Source of the DNA: Chitinophagaceae bacterium T5-Br10_B2g13
GTDB lineage: Bacteria; Bacteroidota; Rhodothermia; Balneolales; Balneolaceae
DNA length: 56,959 bases
Assembly (NCBI GenBank): GCA_001564065.1
Contig: LKNA01000011.1
Span: forward strand, 1-56,959
Direction: 5' to 3'
Made by a program: the position numbers and the translations under genes. Below, piece by piece: positions 34,635-45,207 of the stretch. Numbering within the stretch: the stretch's first letter is position 1; each line of letters starts with the position of its first letter. The notes under the pieces are model-generated. The model was not told the DNA's origin. It was given only the letters and a program-made list of their open reading frames with translations, and did no database searches.

Positions 34635-36377
34635 ATGGCAACATCAGAAGCATCTAATACCACTTACAAAAAAGTTCAGGTTCGGCGCTACAAGCCCGAA
34701 GAGAATCCTGAGAAACACTATCTCAACGAAGAGAAAGGTCTTTGGGCCTGGTTAACAACCGTTGACCATAAGAAAATCGGCCTGATGTACCTTGGATCGA
34801 TCGCTCTTTTCTTCCTGGTTGGAGGAATTCTTGCGTTAGTTCTCAGAACAGAATTATGGACTCCGGCACGATCTTTCCTTGATGCAGACCTATACAACCA
34901 GGTATTTACTCTGCACGGGGCTATAATGATCTTCTTCTTTCTGGTTCCTTCTGTTCCAACCGTTTTGGGTAACTTTGTGCTGCCACTGCAGCTTGGAGCC
35001 AAAGATGTGGCGTTTCCACGCTTGAACCTCGCCAGTTATTATATCTATGTAATTGGTGCCCTGTTTACACTAACGGCCATATTAACCGGCGGTGTGGATA
35101 CCGGCTGGACATTCTACACTCCTTACAGTGCCACCACAGGAGGTAGTGTAATGATGATGACACTAGGTATCTTCATACTCGGGTTCTCATCCATATTAAC
35201 GGGTGTGAACTTCATTGTTACAATACATAAGATGCGTTCACCGGGATTAACCTGGTCAAAATTACCACTCAACTTGTGGGCACTTTACGCAACATCCATC
35301 ATCCAGATTTTGGCTACTCCTGTCCTGGCCATCACGGTTCTTCTTTTAACTATGGAGCGTGCATTGGGAATTGGAATTTTTGATCCCAACCTTGGCGGTG
35401 ATCCTGTCCTTTATCAACACTTTTTCTGGTTCTACTCCCACCCTGCTGTTTACATTATGATTGTTCCGGGTTTTGGAATTGTATCAGAAATCATCTCAAC
35501 GTTCTCTAAGAAAATTATATTTGGCTACTGGGCGATTGCACTCTCCTCTCTAGCGATTGCTTTTATCGGTTTCTTGGTTTGGGGACACCACATGTTTACT
35601 GCCGGACAATCATCGCTGGCAAACATGGTATTCTCCTTCCTCACCTTTATGGTAGGTATACCAACCGGTATTAAGATTTTTAACTGGCTGGCAACCATGT
35701 ATAAGGGATCAATTGATCTTAAAGCACCGATGCTATATATCATGATTTTCCTATTCCTCTTCACGATCGGTGGTTTTACCGGAATTATGCTGGGTGCCCT
35801 TTCTGTAGATATTCACCTTCACGACACATACTACGTAGTTGCACACTTCCACTACGTGATGGTGGGCGGTATGGTAATGGCTTTCCTTGGCGGTATTCAC
35901 TATTGGTGGCCAAAAATGTTCGGTAAGATGTACAGCGAACTCTGGGCAAGAATTGCAGCAGTATTTATCTTTATCGGATTCAACATGACCTTTTTACCGC
36001 AGTTCATCATGGGGTCTCAGGGAATGCCGAGAAGATACTTCAACTATATTGAGCAGTTTCAGGCATTCCATCAAACATCTACTGTTGGAGCTTACATAAT
36101 GGGAGTCGGCTTTCTGATTATTGCCTTCTATCTGATTCACTCTCTGATGAAGGGTAAACGTGCCGGTTCAAACCCATGGGGCAGCCGTGCACTCGAATGG
36201 CAAACAGCTTCTCCACCGCCGCTGCATAACTTTGAACATGTACCGGTAATCATTAACGGGCCGTACGACTATCATAAACCAATGTCTGAATTCCAGTTGG
36301 GAATTGCGTCCAAGCATAACGGTCACCATGCAGAAGAGACGGTGAACGTACCCGAATCAGCACAAGAAAAAGCATAA
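34635..36377 (+). CDS. coxA: caa3-type cytochrome c oxidase subunit I, A2-type
   Basis: A 580-residue, 12-helix heme-copper oxidase core. Visible features are [16 protein letters not shown] (heme a ligand helix), [20 protein letters not shown] (CuB His269 and cross-linked Tyr273) and [17 protein letters not shown] (remaining heme ligands). The proton-channel Glu of A1-type enzymes (HPEVY) is absent; instead Tyr267-Ser268 precede His269, the signature of A2-type oxidases such as that of Rhodothermus marinus. It reduces O2 to water and pumps protons. The ATG at 34635 follows coxB closely, and the product ends in a His-rich tail. Confidence 0.97.
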   Translation: MATSEASNTTYKKVQVRRYKPEENPEKHYLNEEKGLWAWLTTVDHKKIGLMYLGSIALFFLVGGILALVLRTELWTPARSFLDADLYNQVFTLHGAIMIFFFLVPSVPTVLGNFVLPLQLGAKDVAFPRLNLASYYIYVIGALFTLTAILTGGVDTGWTFYTPYSATTGGSVMMMTLGIFILGFSSILTGVNFIVTIHKMRSPGLTWSKLPLNLWALYATSIIQILATPVLAITVLLLTMERALGIGIFDPNLGGDPVLYQHFFWFYSHPAVYIMIVPGFGIVSEIISTFSKKIIFGYWAIALSSLAIAFIGFLVWGHHMFTAGQSSLANMVFSFLTFMVGIPTGIKIFNWLATMYKGSIDLKAPMLYIMIFLFLFTIGGFTGIMLGALSVDIHLHDTYYVVAHFHYVMVGGMVMAFLGGIHYWWPKMFGKMYSELWARIAAVFIFIGFNMTFLPQFIMGSQGMPRRYFNYIEQFQAFHQTSTVGAYIMGVGFLIIAFYLIHSLMKGKRAGSNPWGSRALEWQTASPPPLHNFEHVPVIINGPYDYHKPMSEFQLGIASKHNGHHAEETVNVPESAQEKA

Positions 36378-36396
36378 ATCAAACAGAATAGAAATC

Positions 36397-37056
36397 ATGT
36401 CATCAACTTCTGCTACTGAAGAAAAACGGCTGGATCACGTTCAACACCATTTTGTTGACGGTGAACAGCAATTCGAATCTGCCAAAATGGGTATGTGGGT
36501 CTTTATCGTGACTGAGGTACTTATGTTTGGCGGCCTTTTCCTTGCTTACATCGCTTACCGTTCGTGGTATCCTGAACTCTTTTTAGAAGCCTCTACTGAG
36601 TTAGATGCTTTTTGGGGCATGGTTAACACATTTGTTCTGATCGGTAGTTCACTTACTGTTGCCATGGCGATCCGTTCGGCTCAGTTAAATCAGATCAAAG
36701 GATTGATCATCAATTTGTATATCACAATTGGTCTGGCTATCACCTTTATGGTGATTAAGTATTTTGAATACTCTGAAAAGATAGCAAAAGGAATCGCGCC
36801 CGGTAATTACTATACGTACGACGGTCTGGAGCATGAAAAAGCGAACATTTTCTTCAGCATCTATTATATGATGACCGGCCTTCACGGTATTCACGTTATT
36901 ATCGGTATCGGATTGATGATATGGCTTGTTGTAAAAGCGAAGAAAAAAGTATTTCACAGCGGATACTATACTCCGGTTGAAATCACCGGACTCTACTGGC
37001 ACCTTGTGGATGTTATCTGGATTTTCCTTTTCCCACTACTCTACCTGATCGACTAA
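36397..37056 (+). CDS. coxC: Cytochrome c oxidase subunit III
   Basis: A 219-residue protein with about five helices. The family motifs are KMGMWVFIVTEVLMFGGLFLA, the Glu-containing helix 3 region and FFSIYYMMTGLHGIHVIIGIG, then YWHLVDVIWIFLFPLLYL at the end. This is the five-helix bacterial form of subunit III, which stabilises subunit I and its proton uptake. It sits 19 bases after coxA and 25 bases before the subunit IV gene in the same operon. Confidence 0.95.
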   Translation: MSSTSATEEKRLDHVQHHFVDGEQQFESAKMGMWVFIVTEVLMFGGLFLAYIAYRSWYPELFLEASTELDAFWGMVNTFVLIGSSLTVAMAIRSAQLNQIKGLIINLYITIGLAITFMVIKYFEYSEKIAKGIAPGNYYTYDGLEHEKANIFFSIYYMMTGLHGIHVIIGIGLMIWLVVKAKKKVFHSGYYTPVEITGLYWHLVDVIWIFLFPLLYLID

Positions 37057-37081
37057 CTGAAAAAAATTATTACACACTATT

Positions 37082-37384
37082 ATGAGTGGACATCATATTT
37101 CATCAGCCAAATTTCTATGGGGAATCGCAATCACCCTGTTTTTCCTAACTTTTGTAACAGTAGCCGTTACATGGATTCAAATTCCTGAGCCATGGAATGT
37201 TGTGGTAGCTATTGGAATCGCTGTTGTAAAGGCTTTACTGGTAATACTCTTCTTCATGAACCTTTACTGGGACAGTAAATTTAACTCACTGTTATTTATT
37301 TTTTCAATCATATTCTTCCTTCTGCTGGTTGGAATAACGCTCCTGGATACACTATTCAGAGTTGATCCAACTCCATCGTTCTAA
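37082..37384 (+). CDS. coxD: Cytochrome c oxidase subunit IV (prokaryotic type)
   Basis: A 100-residue protein with three membrane helices: ISSAKFLWGIAITLFFLTFVTVAVTWIQIP (quoted in part), VVVAIGIAVVKALLVILFFM and LLFIFSIIFFLLLVGITLLD in their usual order. The VAxGIAxVKALLVxLFFM pattern is typical of the prokaryotic subunit IV (COX4_pro/CtaF). It is the last gene of the act-cox operon, and a strong terminator follows 20 bases later. Confidence 0.9.
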   Translation: MSGHHISSAKFLWGIAITLFFLTFVTVAVTWIQIPEPWNVVVAIGIAVVKALLVILFFMNLYWDSKFNSLLFIFSIIFFLLLVGITLLDTLFRVDPTPSF

Positions 37385-37404
37385 AGCAGATTTAACTCTT
37401 TTGC

Positions 37405-37439
37405 AAAGGCCGATTTCTTACGAGATCGGCCTTTTTTTA
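37405..37439 (+). terminator. Rho-independent terminator of the act-cox operon
   Basis: AAAGGCCGAT (37405-37414) pairs perfectly with ATCGGCCTTT (37425-37434) around a 10-base loop, and the 3' arm runs into a T-tract. It closes the 13-kb complex III-caa3 transcription unit. Confidence 0.95.
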
Positions 37440-37483
37440 TTTACATTTCAGACAGCTGAAACTCAAAATACAATTTGCAGAAA

Positions 37484-38356
37484 ATGAACCGTTTAGAGCT
37501 AGGAAATTTAGAACTCTATCCCATCGAAACCGGCAGATTCAGGCTGGATGGTGGCGCAATGTTTGGTGTAGTACCCAAAACACTCTGGAGCAGAATGATT
37601 CCTACTGACGATAAAAACCGTATTCCAATGGCAATGCGATGTATGGTCGTAAAGTCTAAATCAACGAACAGAGTTTATCTTATCGATAATGGGTGCGGTA
37701 ATAAGTTTGACGAAAAGATGGAGAAGATCTATTCGCTGGATTACGATCACAGCAATCTTATTGATTCTCTGAAAGATATTAATATCAAGCCTGAAGAGAT
37801 CACCGACATGGTGTTCACTCATCTGCACTTTGACCACTCGGGCGGTACTACAGACTACGACGGTGATGGAAATCTCTATGAAGTTTTCCCTAACGCAACC
37901 TACCATGTAAACAAAAGGCATTGGGAAACAGCTACAAATCCCAATGATCGAGAAAAGGCGAGTTTTTTTCCTGAAAATATTGATCCAATTAGAAATAGCG
38001 GGAGATTAAATCTTACGGAAGATGGAGTATCATTTGAAGAAGGATTTAAAACGGTGGTGATGAATGGCCATACTGAAGGCCAGCAGCTTCCACTCTTTTC
38101 TGACGGAGAGAAAACAATTATTTATGCGGCAGATCTTTTCCCAACCTATGCTCATATCCCTCTTCCATGGATTATGGGTTATGATATGAAACCGCTGCAA
38201 ACTCTGGATGAGAAGAAAGAGTTTTTAAAAAAGGCAGTAGACAATTCATGGTACCTGTTCATGGAACATGATGCCGATCATGAAATGATTACACTTAAAA
38301 AAGATAACGGTAAATATTCTATGGATCAGTCTATGAAGATATCTGACATCGAATAA
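37484..38356 (+). CDS. MBL-fold metallo-hydrolase
   Basis: Using the ATG at 37484 (a TTG three codons upstream is also in frame), the product has 290 residues. The metallo-beta-lactamase motif is THLHFDHSGG (His113, His115, Asp117, His118), with a second metal His in VMNGHTEGQQLPLF and an Asp in IIYAADLFPTYAHIPLP. The C-terminal MEHDAD supplies a last His. The overall pattern matches quorum-quenching-lactonase-like and general MBL hydrolases of Bacteroidota; the substrate cannot be inferred. It has no signal peptide and lies alone behind the oxidase terminator. Confidence 0.88.
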   Translation: MNRLELGNLELYPIETGRFRLDGGAMFGVVPKTLWSRMIPTDDKNRIPMAMRCMVVKSKSTNRVYLIDNGCGNKFDEKMEKIYSLDYDHSNLIDSLKDINIKPEEITDMVFTHLHFDHSGGTTDYDGDGNLYEVFPNATYHVNKRHWETATNPNDREKASFFPENIDPIRNSGRLNLTEDGVSFEEGFKTVVMNGHTEGQQLPLFSDGEKTIIYAADLFPTYAHIPLPWIMGYDMKPLQTLDEKKEFLKKAVDNSWYLFMEHDADHEMITLKKDNGKYSMDQSMKISDIE

Positions 38357-38417
38357 TTGCCTGTTCATTTCGTTGGTTTATGTATCAACTTACCCAACTT
38401 TAATATTCAATCTCTGA

Positions 38418-41400
38418 ATGCCTCACAACCCCAATAATATACCAGACACCAAACTGGAGGAGCTCCTCAAACTTTTGAGGGATCAACATGCTCGTTTGGG
38501 GCGATTCAGAAGAAGAACAATCCTCTTCTCGATTGCAGCCGTACTCTTAAGCGGATTATCTCTTTTCTTCCTATTTGAAAATATTTTATATAGTGAACCT
38601 TCAGTAAAAATAAGTTTTCTGCTGGCGTTGGTAATTGCAGCTACCATTACTGCGTGGAAGGTTAGAGAAAAATTTTATCATCCTGCATTTCAAGAGTTCT
38701 ATACAGCTTTTTTCTCAGATACGGGGAAAGAAAAACTCCTGAGTGCCGTCGATCTCCATCTCTATCCGGATCAGAAGAGCTCTGTTTTTTACGAAGCTGC
38801 TGTTTCCGAAAACCTGTCTAACATCCATTTCACAGAGGTCCTAACAAGGCTCGGCAACTATATTCGCCAAAAGAGTGAATATAAAATATACAAGCAGTCA
38901 GCAATATCTTTCATAACCTCAGTGGTACTTTTTGGCTTTCTTTCTGTTTCTCTGTCGGAGCCGGCGTCCCGAACATTTCAGTTCTGGGAAACTTTTACCA
39001 AACCCAATCCCTATCAATACACTATTTCTCCGGGGGACGCAATTGTAGAGCACGGAACTTCTTTTCTCCCAATAATTGAGTTCACTGATGGAAATCACCC
39101 CGATCAGATACTTCTCTCATTCAAGACAGACGTTGAGGAGACCTACAGGACAAGACCGGTACAAAGTGTTGGTGAGAATAGTTACAGCCCCGCTGAGATA
39201 GAGCTTACAAATACGATATCCTACAGGTTTAAAATGGATGAATTTGTAAGTGAAGAATTCCTGGCAGAAATCCGTCTGCAGCCCAGATTCGATGAGCTTC
39301 TTGCTGAAGTTACTCCACCTGATTACACTCAGCTTTCAAAAACAGAGTCCTCCTACCCTTTTACTGAAATCTCCTTCTATCCCGGTTCTGAAATTTCATT
39401 TTACGGAACGACCAACAAAGAGCTCACCTCAATCTCAGTAAATCAATCAGAAGGGAGCGGAACGCCTGCCACTGAAACCTATAATGGAAAAACAGAAATT
39501 TCTTACACCCTCTCCCCAGAAAAAAGTGATACGTTATTCTTTTTGATGAAAGACGAGGACAATTTAGAGAATAGTATTCGATACAGAACCATTTTGAAAA
39601 TGGCTGAAGATCGCCCCCCTGTTGTAACCATCCTTGAACCTACAGGGACTATTCAGAGTTCTAATCCAGAATTTTTGAACATAAGGTATAGGGCAACGGA
39701 TGACTTCGGGCTGGTTAGGGCACAGCTTATTTGGGAACTGCGTCGTGCATTTGTGGATAATCCCATAGAAGGGAGTGAATCACTTTCCAGGCCGGGTAAC
39801 GGTTATACTGAAAACTATCAATGGAAATTAACCAATCTGGATTTAAGACCGCGTGACGAGCTGCAATTCAGAGTTCGTGTTTGGGATAACGACGAAATAT
39901 CAGGACCTAAATTCAGTGATTCCAATATCGTTACTCTTATTATTCCATCCCTGGCCGAAAGTTTTGAAGAACTTGACCGCCGCGAGCGGGATGTGCAGGG
40001 AGAACTGGATGAAATTTCTGATAATTTCAGAAATATGGAACGTGAATACCAAGAGTTTCTGGAGAGACTTCGCCAAAATCCTGAGGGTGGATTTGAGGAA
40101 GAACAGATTCTGGAGGAGATCAGGGAACAACAATCGGATATTGATGATGCCATTAGGCAGATGAATGAGCAGTTTGAGCAGCTTCAGTCCGAAATCATGC
40201 AAAACGAGAACGTATCTGAAGAGACTCAAAGAGCATACAGAGAACTTCAGCAGCTGATGCGTGAACTTGACGATCCTGCACTCCGTGAGGCCATGGAAGA
40301 GCTACAGCGAGCACTGCAGAACATGTCGCCCGACGAAATCGAACGTGCACTCGAAAACGTTAATTTTAACGAAAACCTCTACAGAGAGAGGCTTGAGCGC
40401 ACTGTTGAGCTTTTTAAGCAGCTGAAAATGAATAGCGACCTCGACAAGCTGGCCCGGCAATATGAGGATCTGGCTGAAAGAGTCAGGCCACAAGAAGATC
40501 AGTCTCTGCAGGAATTACAGAACGAGCTGGAAAATAGCGGAGATGATATTGAATCGATTTCTGAACAGCTCGAAAATCTGGATCAAAATCCTCCGCGAAG
40601 GTCTGAACAGCAGATCCGGCAACTGAAGGAAGAATCACAATCCCAGCTGAATGAAATTACAGAACAGTTAGATGATCTGAACAGACAAACTGAGGAGGAA
40701 AGAAGCAGTGGAAATGATCAGGCTGATGAAAACATCCAAAATGAACAACAAAATATCAGCAACCGGCTTGAACAGCAGGCAGAGAAAATAAGGTCGGAAA
40801 GAAGCGAAATGAGCGGACAACAAATTCAGGTGAACATTCTCGCTCTTCAGCAATCTCTCTACACACTGCTCGAACTTTCAGATCTGCAAGAGTATATCAC
40901 CAAAACAGCCGCCGAAACCCGAAGCAGAAGCCAGGGATATGTTGATCTTGCCCGAAATCAAAAGAGTGTTGCTGATCAGTTTTCAATAACTGCCGATACC
41001 CTTTTTCAAGTCTCAGCCGAATTGCCGGGTGTGCCAAATCAGATCAATAGAAAAAAGGCAGAAGTAGAACGCAGTTTATCACAGTCTCTCGATGAAATGG
41101 TTGAAAGAAATCAACGTAATGCATCTGTAACATCACGCGAGGCTTTCGCCGGTATTAATGATCTGGCTTCTATGCTGGCATCCCTAATTGATCAGCTTAT
41201 GGATCAGCAAAACGGCAGCGGTGGCGGAATGAGTATGCAACAGATGATTGAACAGATGCAGCAGATGTCAGGCGACCAGCAGCAGCTCAATCAACAACTC
41301 CAGGAGCTGATCAACGACATGCAGGGTGATCGACTCAGCCAGGAACAATCAGAAAGACTGGATCAGCTGGCCCGGCAGCAAAACGAGATCAGAAGGCAGC

Positions 41401-41798
41401 TTCGTGATCTGCAGCAGCGAGGTGCATTTGAATCCGGCGATCGGGTTTTAAGTGAACTTCAACGCATGATGGATGAAATGGAGGATTCCATAAACGACAT
41501 GCGCGGAGGCTTAACGGATCCGATCATGACGGAAAGGCAACAAAATATCTTATCCAGAATGCTAGATGCAGAGCAGGCTCTGCAGCAAAGAGGGGAAATG
41601 GATGAACGTGAAGGGACGGCATCTTCCGAATATGACCAAACTCTACCTCCCGATATGACTCTTCAGGAACTTGAACAGGAGATTCGCAGCCGACTGCAGG
41701 ATCCCAGCTACACCCGTTTTTCTGAAGCTTTTCAGCAGCTGATAGAGAGATATTTTGAGCAACTTCGAAGATTCGAAGAACAGCCTGGAAGACAATAA
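38418..41798 (+). CDS. DUF4175 family membrane protein with long coiled coils
   Basis: A 1126-residue protein. Two membrane helices lie near the N-terminus (~residues 36-58 and 65-83) and another at ~155-175. Residues ~180-515 are beta-rich, with an extracytoplasmic look (PNPYQYTISPGDAIVEHGTSF). From ~515 to the end the chain is almost entirely charged, Gln/Glu-rich coiled coil (for example FEELDRRERDVQGELDEIS), with a short Gly/Met/Gln-rich break near residue ~935. This layout is that of DUF4175, a large-protein family without an assigned function. It has no obvious operon partner; the metallo-hydrolase gene upstream ends 61 bases before. Confidence 0.82.
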   Translation: MPHNPNNIPDTKLEELLKLLRDQHARLGRFRRRTILFSIAAVLLSGLSLFFLFENILYSEPSVKISFLLALVIAATITAWKVREKFYHPAFQEFYTAFFSDTGKEKLLSAVDLHLYPDQKSSVFYEAAVSENLSNIHFTEVLTRLGNYIRQKSEYKIYKQSAISFITSVVLFGFLSVSLSEPASRTFQFWETFTKPNPYQYTISPGDAIVEHGTSFLPIIEFTDGNHPDQILLSFKTDVEETYRTRPVQSVGENSYSPAEIELTNTISYRFKMDEFVSEEFLAEIRLQPRFDELLAEVTPPDYTQLSKTESSYPFTEISFYPGSEISFYGTTNKELTSISVNQSEGSGTPATETYNGKTEISYTLSPEKSDTLFFLMKDEDNLENSIRYRTILKMAEDRPPVVTILEPTGTIQSSNPEFLNIRYRATDDFGLVRAQLIWELRRAFVDNPIEGSESLSRPGNGYTENYQWKLTNLDLRPRDELQFRVRVWDNDEISGPKFSDSNIVTLIIPSLAESFEELDRRERDVQGELDEISDNFRNMEREYQEFLERLRQNPEGGFEEEQILEEIREQQSDIDDAIRQMNEQFEQLQSEIMQNENVSEETQRAYRELQQLMRELDDPALREAMEELQRALQNMSPDEIERALENVNFNENLYRERLERTVELFKQLKMNSDLDKLARQYEDLAERVRPQEDQSLQELQNELENSGDDIESISEQLENLDQNPPRRSEQQIRQLKEESQSQLNEITEQLDDLNRQTEEERSSGNDQADENIQNEQQNISNRLEQQAEKIRSERSEMSGQQIQVNILALQQSLYTLLELSDLQEYITKTAAETRSRSQGYVDLARNQKSVADQFSITADTLFQVSAELPGVPNQINRKKAEVERSLSQSLDEMVERNQRNASVTSREAFAGINDLASMLASLIDQLMDQQNGSGGGMSMQQMIEQMQQMSGDQQQLNQQLQELINDMQGDRLSQEQSERLDQLARQQNEIRRQLRDLQQRGAFESGDRVLSELQRMMDEMEDSINDMRGGLTDPIMTERQQNILSRMLDAEQALQQRGEMDEREGTASSEYDQTLPPDMTLQELEQEIRSRLQDPSYTRFSEAFQQLIERYFEQLRRFEEQPGRQ

Positions 41799-41910
41799 GT
41801 TGTAATAACATCTTTTTACACCAATCGTCTCAATACATTTAGCCCCTCTTTATTTTTTTAATAAAAAGTTGGCATATTGGTCTCATAACACTAAAAAAAA
41901 CCAAAATTCT

Positions 41911-43518
41911 ATGAAAAAGTATCTGATACTTACCTTTCTATTTATTTTTACTGTTCCTCAACTGCTATCCTCCCAATCGATCTCTTCACCTTCGGTTGAT
42001 ATAGAGATTGTAGATAAAATTATTGAGGAAGGAATAGAGCGATCTCAGGTAATGGAAATTGCAAGCTGGCTCACCGATGTCTACGGACCGCGTCTCACCA
42101 ATTCCCCGCAAATGAGAAACGCTAATGAATACACCAAACGGGCACTTGAAGAGATGGGTCTCGAAAATGCTCACCTGCACCAGTGGGGTCCATTCGGAAA
42201 AGGATGGGAATTAAATCGATTTGCCATGCACGCAAATACTCCATACACATATTTCCCAATTACCGCCTATCCTAAAGCGTGGTCACCCGGACATGAAGGG
42301 CCGGTACAAGGGGAAGTTATCTTTTTGAGTATTGAAAGCGTTGATGAGCTGGAGCAGTATCGGGGGCAGCTTGGCAATAAATTTGTTATGCTCGATTTAC
42401 CGCAGGAACCGGAGCCCAGCTGGGATCCTATTGCAAGCAGAGTCAGTGACTCCAGGCTACTGGACCTTGCAAACGCCTCAGAAGAGGTACGCCCTCGCGA
42501 ACAAAATCAGCGAAGCCCCAACCCGGGTGCCGCGGAGCGAGCTCAGCTTCAGTATGAACTGATGAAATTTATCTGGGAAGAGAAACCGCTGGCCATACTG
42601 GATTATGGCTACAGAGGATGGTATGGACAAATTGCAGTTGGTGCTGCATCTGTACCTTCAGAGCCGGGTACACCGTGGGGAGAACGACCACGAGTTTGGG
42701 ATGTTGACGTAGATGATGTTGTTCCTCAAATCTCACTTAAACGTGAGCACTATGGACGAATCTTCAGACTTCTTGAAAAAGATCTTTCTGTTGAGATCGA
42801 ACTCGACATGCAGGTTACCTTTCACGAAGATGATCTCTACGGTTACAACACAATTGCTGAAATTCCCGGTACAGATCCTGAATTAAAAGACGAAGTGGTG
42901 ATGCTGGGTGCTCATCTCGATTCATGGCATGCGGCAACCGGCGGATCTGATAATGCATCCGGGTCGGCTGTAATGATGGAAGCTGTTCGTATCCTTAAAG
43001 AACTTGGAGTAGAACCTCGAAGAACTATTCGCATCGCACTGTGGGATGGCGAAGAACAAGGGCTTCACGGATCACGAGAATATGTGGCCGATCATTTTGC
43101 ATCTGCAGCAGGTGGCTGGAATCAGAGTGGTGAAATGGAGAAAAAAGAAAATTATGACAACTTCTCCGCATACTACAATTTCGATAACGGAACAGGCCAA
43201 ATACGCGGAATCTACCTTCAGCAAAACGAAGATTTAAGACTGCTCTTCAGAACCTGGCTGAAACCATTCGAAGATTGGAGTGCCAACACTGTTTCTTACA
43301 ATAATACAGGGTCAACAGATCATATAGCATTCGACAGAGTTGGATTGCCCGGTTTCCAGTTCATTCAGGATCCGATCGAATATTTTACAATGACTCACCA
43401 CTCCAACATGGACTACTACGAACGTCTTGTAGAACAGGACCTGCAGCGATCTGCAGTGATCATTGCTACAATGGTTTATCATACAGCTATGCTGGATGAA
43501 AAACTACCTCGCAAATAA
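41911..43518 (+). CDS. Secreted M28-family zinc metallopeptidase
   Basis: The start is the ATG at 41911, which gives a normal signal peptide (FTVPQLLSSQS); earlier in-frame starts add a hydrophilic stretch. The 535-residue product has a PA-like insert (~residues 130-280) and the M28 zinc site: MLGAHLDSWHAATGGSDNASGS (His and bridging Asp), WDGEEQGLHGS (catalytic and metal Glu), a later Asp in YYNFDNGTGQ, and a His in STDHIAF/THHSNMD. These enzymes are aminopeptidases or carboxypeptidases acting in the periplasm or outside. It is followed by a strong terminator and has no clear operon partner. Confidence 0.9.
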   Translation: MKKYLILTFLFIFTVPQLLSSQSISSPSVDIEIVDKIIEEGIERSQVMEIASWLTDVYGPRLTNSPQMRNANEYTKRALEEMGLENAHLHQWGPFGKGWELNRFAMHANTPYTYFPITAYPKAWSPGHEGPVQGEVIFLSIESVDELEQYRGQLGNKFVMLDLPQEPEPSWDPIASRVSDSRLLDLANASEEVRPREQNQRSPNPGAAERAQLQYELMKFIWEEKPLAILDYGYRGWYGQIAVGAASVPSEPGTPWGERPRVWDVDVDDVVPQISLKREHYGRIFRLLEKDLSVEIELDMQVTFHEDDLYGYNTIAEIPGTDPELKDEVVMLGAHLDSWHAATGGSDNASGSAVMMEAVRILKELGVEPRRTIRIALWDGEEQGLHGSREYVADHFASAAGGWNQSGEMEKKENYDNFSAYYNFDNGTGQIRGIYLQQNEDLRLLFRTWLKPFEDWSANTVSYNNTGSTDHIAFDRVGLPGFQFIQDPIEYFTMTHHSNMDYYERLVEQDLQRSAVIIATMVYHTAMLDEKLPRK

Positions 43519-43541
43519 TTCACTTTTCTTATCAGTTTCTA

Positions 43542-43572
43542 AATCCCCTGTTTAACCGCAGGGGATTTTTTT
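43542..43572 (+). terminator. Rho-independent terminator after the M28 peptidase gene
   Basis: AATCCCCTG (43542-43550) pairs perfectly with CAGGGGATT (43559-43567) around an 8-base loop, and the arm continues into a run of T. Confidence 0.95.
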
Positions 43573-43647
43573 ATCCGAAAAACTTTGCCCATCTCCCGTC
43601 ACTTTTGCATTTTCACTTCATCAAACCGCGAACAATACAACTACTCT

Positions 43648-45207
43648 ATGATCCGACTAAAAGTATTTATTACAGCAATCATACTTACCACATTCATTTC
43701 CCTTCCTGTACATGCACAGCAGGTTATACCTGATCAATTTGACGATTGGGTTCAGGCGGGTATGGAACAGTGGGAAATACCCGGAATGGCTATAGCTATT
43801 GTAAAAGATGGAGAAGTTGTACTGGCAAAAGGTTACGGTATACAAAAGCTTGGAGAAGCTGAGACGGTTAACGAGCACACACAATTTGGCATTGCTTCTG
43901 TAAGTAAACATATGACGGCTTCATCTCTGGCTGTTTTGGTTGATGAAGGCGTTATTGCATGGGACGACCCGGTTACTAAACATATTCCGTGGTTTAAACT
44001 CAGCGATCCCTGGGCAACCGAGAACGTAACGATTCGAGATCTCCTTACGCATCAGGTTGGAGTAGGCCGCATGCTGGGTAATCGTCTGCAGTTTATGACA
44101 AACCGATCCAGAGAGGAGCTACTATACAGAATGCGGTATCACGATTTTGAACAGCCATTTCGATCCTCTTATGTGTACAGCAATGTAATGTACACACTGG
44201 CCGGTGAGATCGTAAATGCGGTCACAGATTCTACCTGGGATGAATTTATGCATGAACGGTTTTTTACTCCACTGGGTATGGATCGAACCAATACCAGTAT
44301 CACCCGGCTCCATTCTGATGGCAACGCTGCCTGGCCACACCAATACATCAGAGGTGAAGTTGTTACGATTCCCCGAAGGAACTGGGATAATGCAGCCCCT
44401 GCCGGTGGAGTCAACTCTACCGCAACTGACATGGCGGAGTGGATGAAATTACAGCTTGATACCGCCGGAACTCATGATGATACAGAGTACATCACTTCAC
44501 AAACCATGCGGGCTTTACAAACACCACAGGTATCTCTCGGTTCAAACTCTGTCGAAGCTCCTCAAAGAAGCTATGGATTTGGATTCACCATCACAGATTA
44601 CAACGGAACTCGCACACTTTCACACGGCGGTGCCACGGATGGAATGAATACATCGTTTTTACTCGCCCCCGAACACAATTTTGGTATCATCGTTATGACC
44701 AATGTGTTCAACTCATTCCGGGAAGCTGTAGTATATACCGTTTTAGACCAAATGCTTGGTATTGAAGGAAACGACTGGAATCGTATTTACTATGATGGCT
44801 ATCAAAATCGATTTGAGGCTGTTTCATTGATCCGGGAAGAGTTTGAATCGACCAGAATTTCCGGAACATCACCCACACACTCACTTGATGCTTACACAGG
44901 TTCTTACCGGCATCACCTCTATGATAATGCTGACCTCATCCAAAAAGACGGGAAACTGTATATTACCCTCTGGGATGATGAAGAGTTAAGCGGTGAGCTT
45001 GAGCATTGGCACCATAACACCTTCAGAATTCACTGGAAAAATCCGGGCCAACGGGAGGATTTCGTAAAGTTTGATATGAATCTGGAGGGCGAAATTGATG
45101 AGATGACGCTAAGGTTTACTCTGCGCCCAATGGTTCTTCAGGTTGGCTCATACCCGACCAACTACTACAGAGATGTGGTATACTCAAAAATGATGGAAGA
45201 GAACTAA
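43648..45207 (+). CDS. Secreted serine hydrolase, class C beta-lactamase/PBP4-like family
   Basis: The ATG at 43648 gives a signal peptide (ISLPVHAQQ) and 519 residues. The catalytic motifs of the family are present: SVSK (Ser84, Lys87), YSN at 177-179 and LSHGGATDG in place of KTG. The C-terminal ~130 residues form a DUF3471-like beta domain (LDAYTGSYRHHLYDNADLI). Such proteins are esterases or D-peptidases in the periplasm; true beta-lactamase activity cannot be inferred. Its stop codon TAATG overlaps the start of the uracil-DNA glycosylase gene by one base, so the two are probably co-transcribed despite unrelated functions. Confidence 0.9.
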   Translation: MIRLKVFITAIILTTFISLPVHAQQVIPDQFDDWVQAGMEQWEIPGMAIAIVKDGEVVLAKGYGIQKLGEAETVNEHTQFGIASVSKHMTASSLAVLVDEGVIAWDDPVTKHIPWFKLSDPWATENVTIRDLLTHQVGVGRMLGNRLQFMTNRSREELLYRMRYHDFEQPFRSSYVYSNVMYTLAGEIVNAVTDSTWDEFMHERFFTPLGMDRTNTSITRLHSDGNAAWPHQYIRGEVVTIPRRNWDNAAPAGGVNSTATDMAEWMKLQLDTAGTHDDTEYITSQTMRALQTPQVSLGSNSVEAPQRSYGFGFTITDYNGTRTLSHGGATDGMNTSFLLAPEHNFGIIVMTNVFNSFREAVVYTVLDQMLGIEGNDWNRIYYDGYQNRFEAVSLIREEFESTRISGTSPTHSLDAYTGSYRHHLYDNADLIQKDGKLYITLWDDEELSGELEHWHHNTFRIHWKNPGQREDFVKFDMNLEGEIDEMTLRFTLRPMVLQVGSYPTNYYRDVVYSKMMEEN

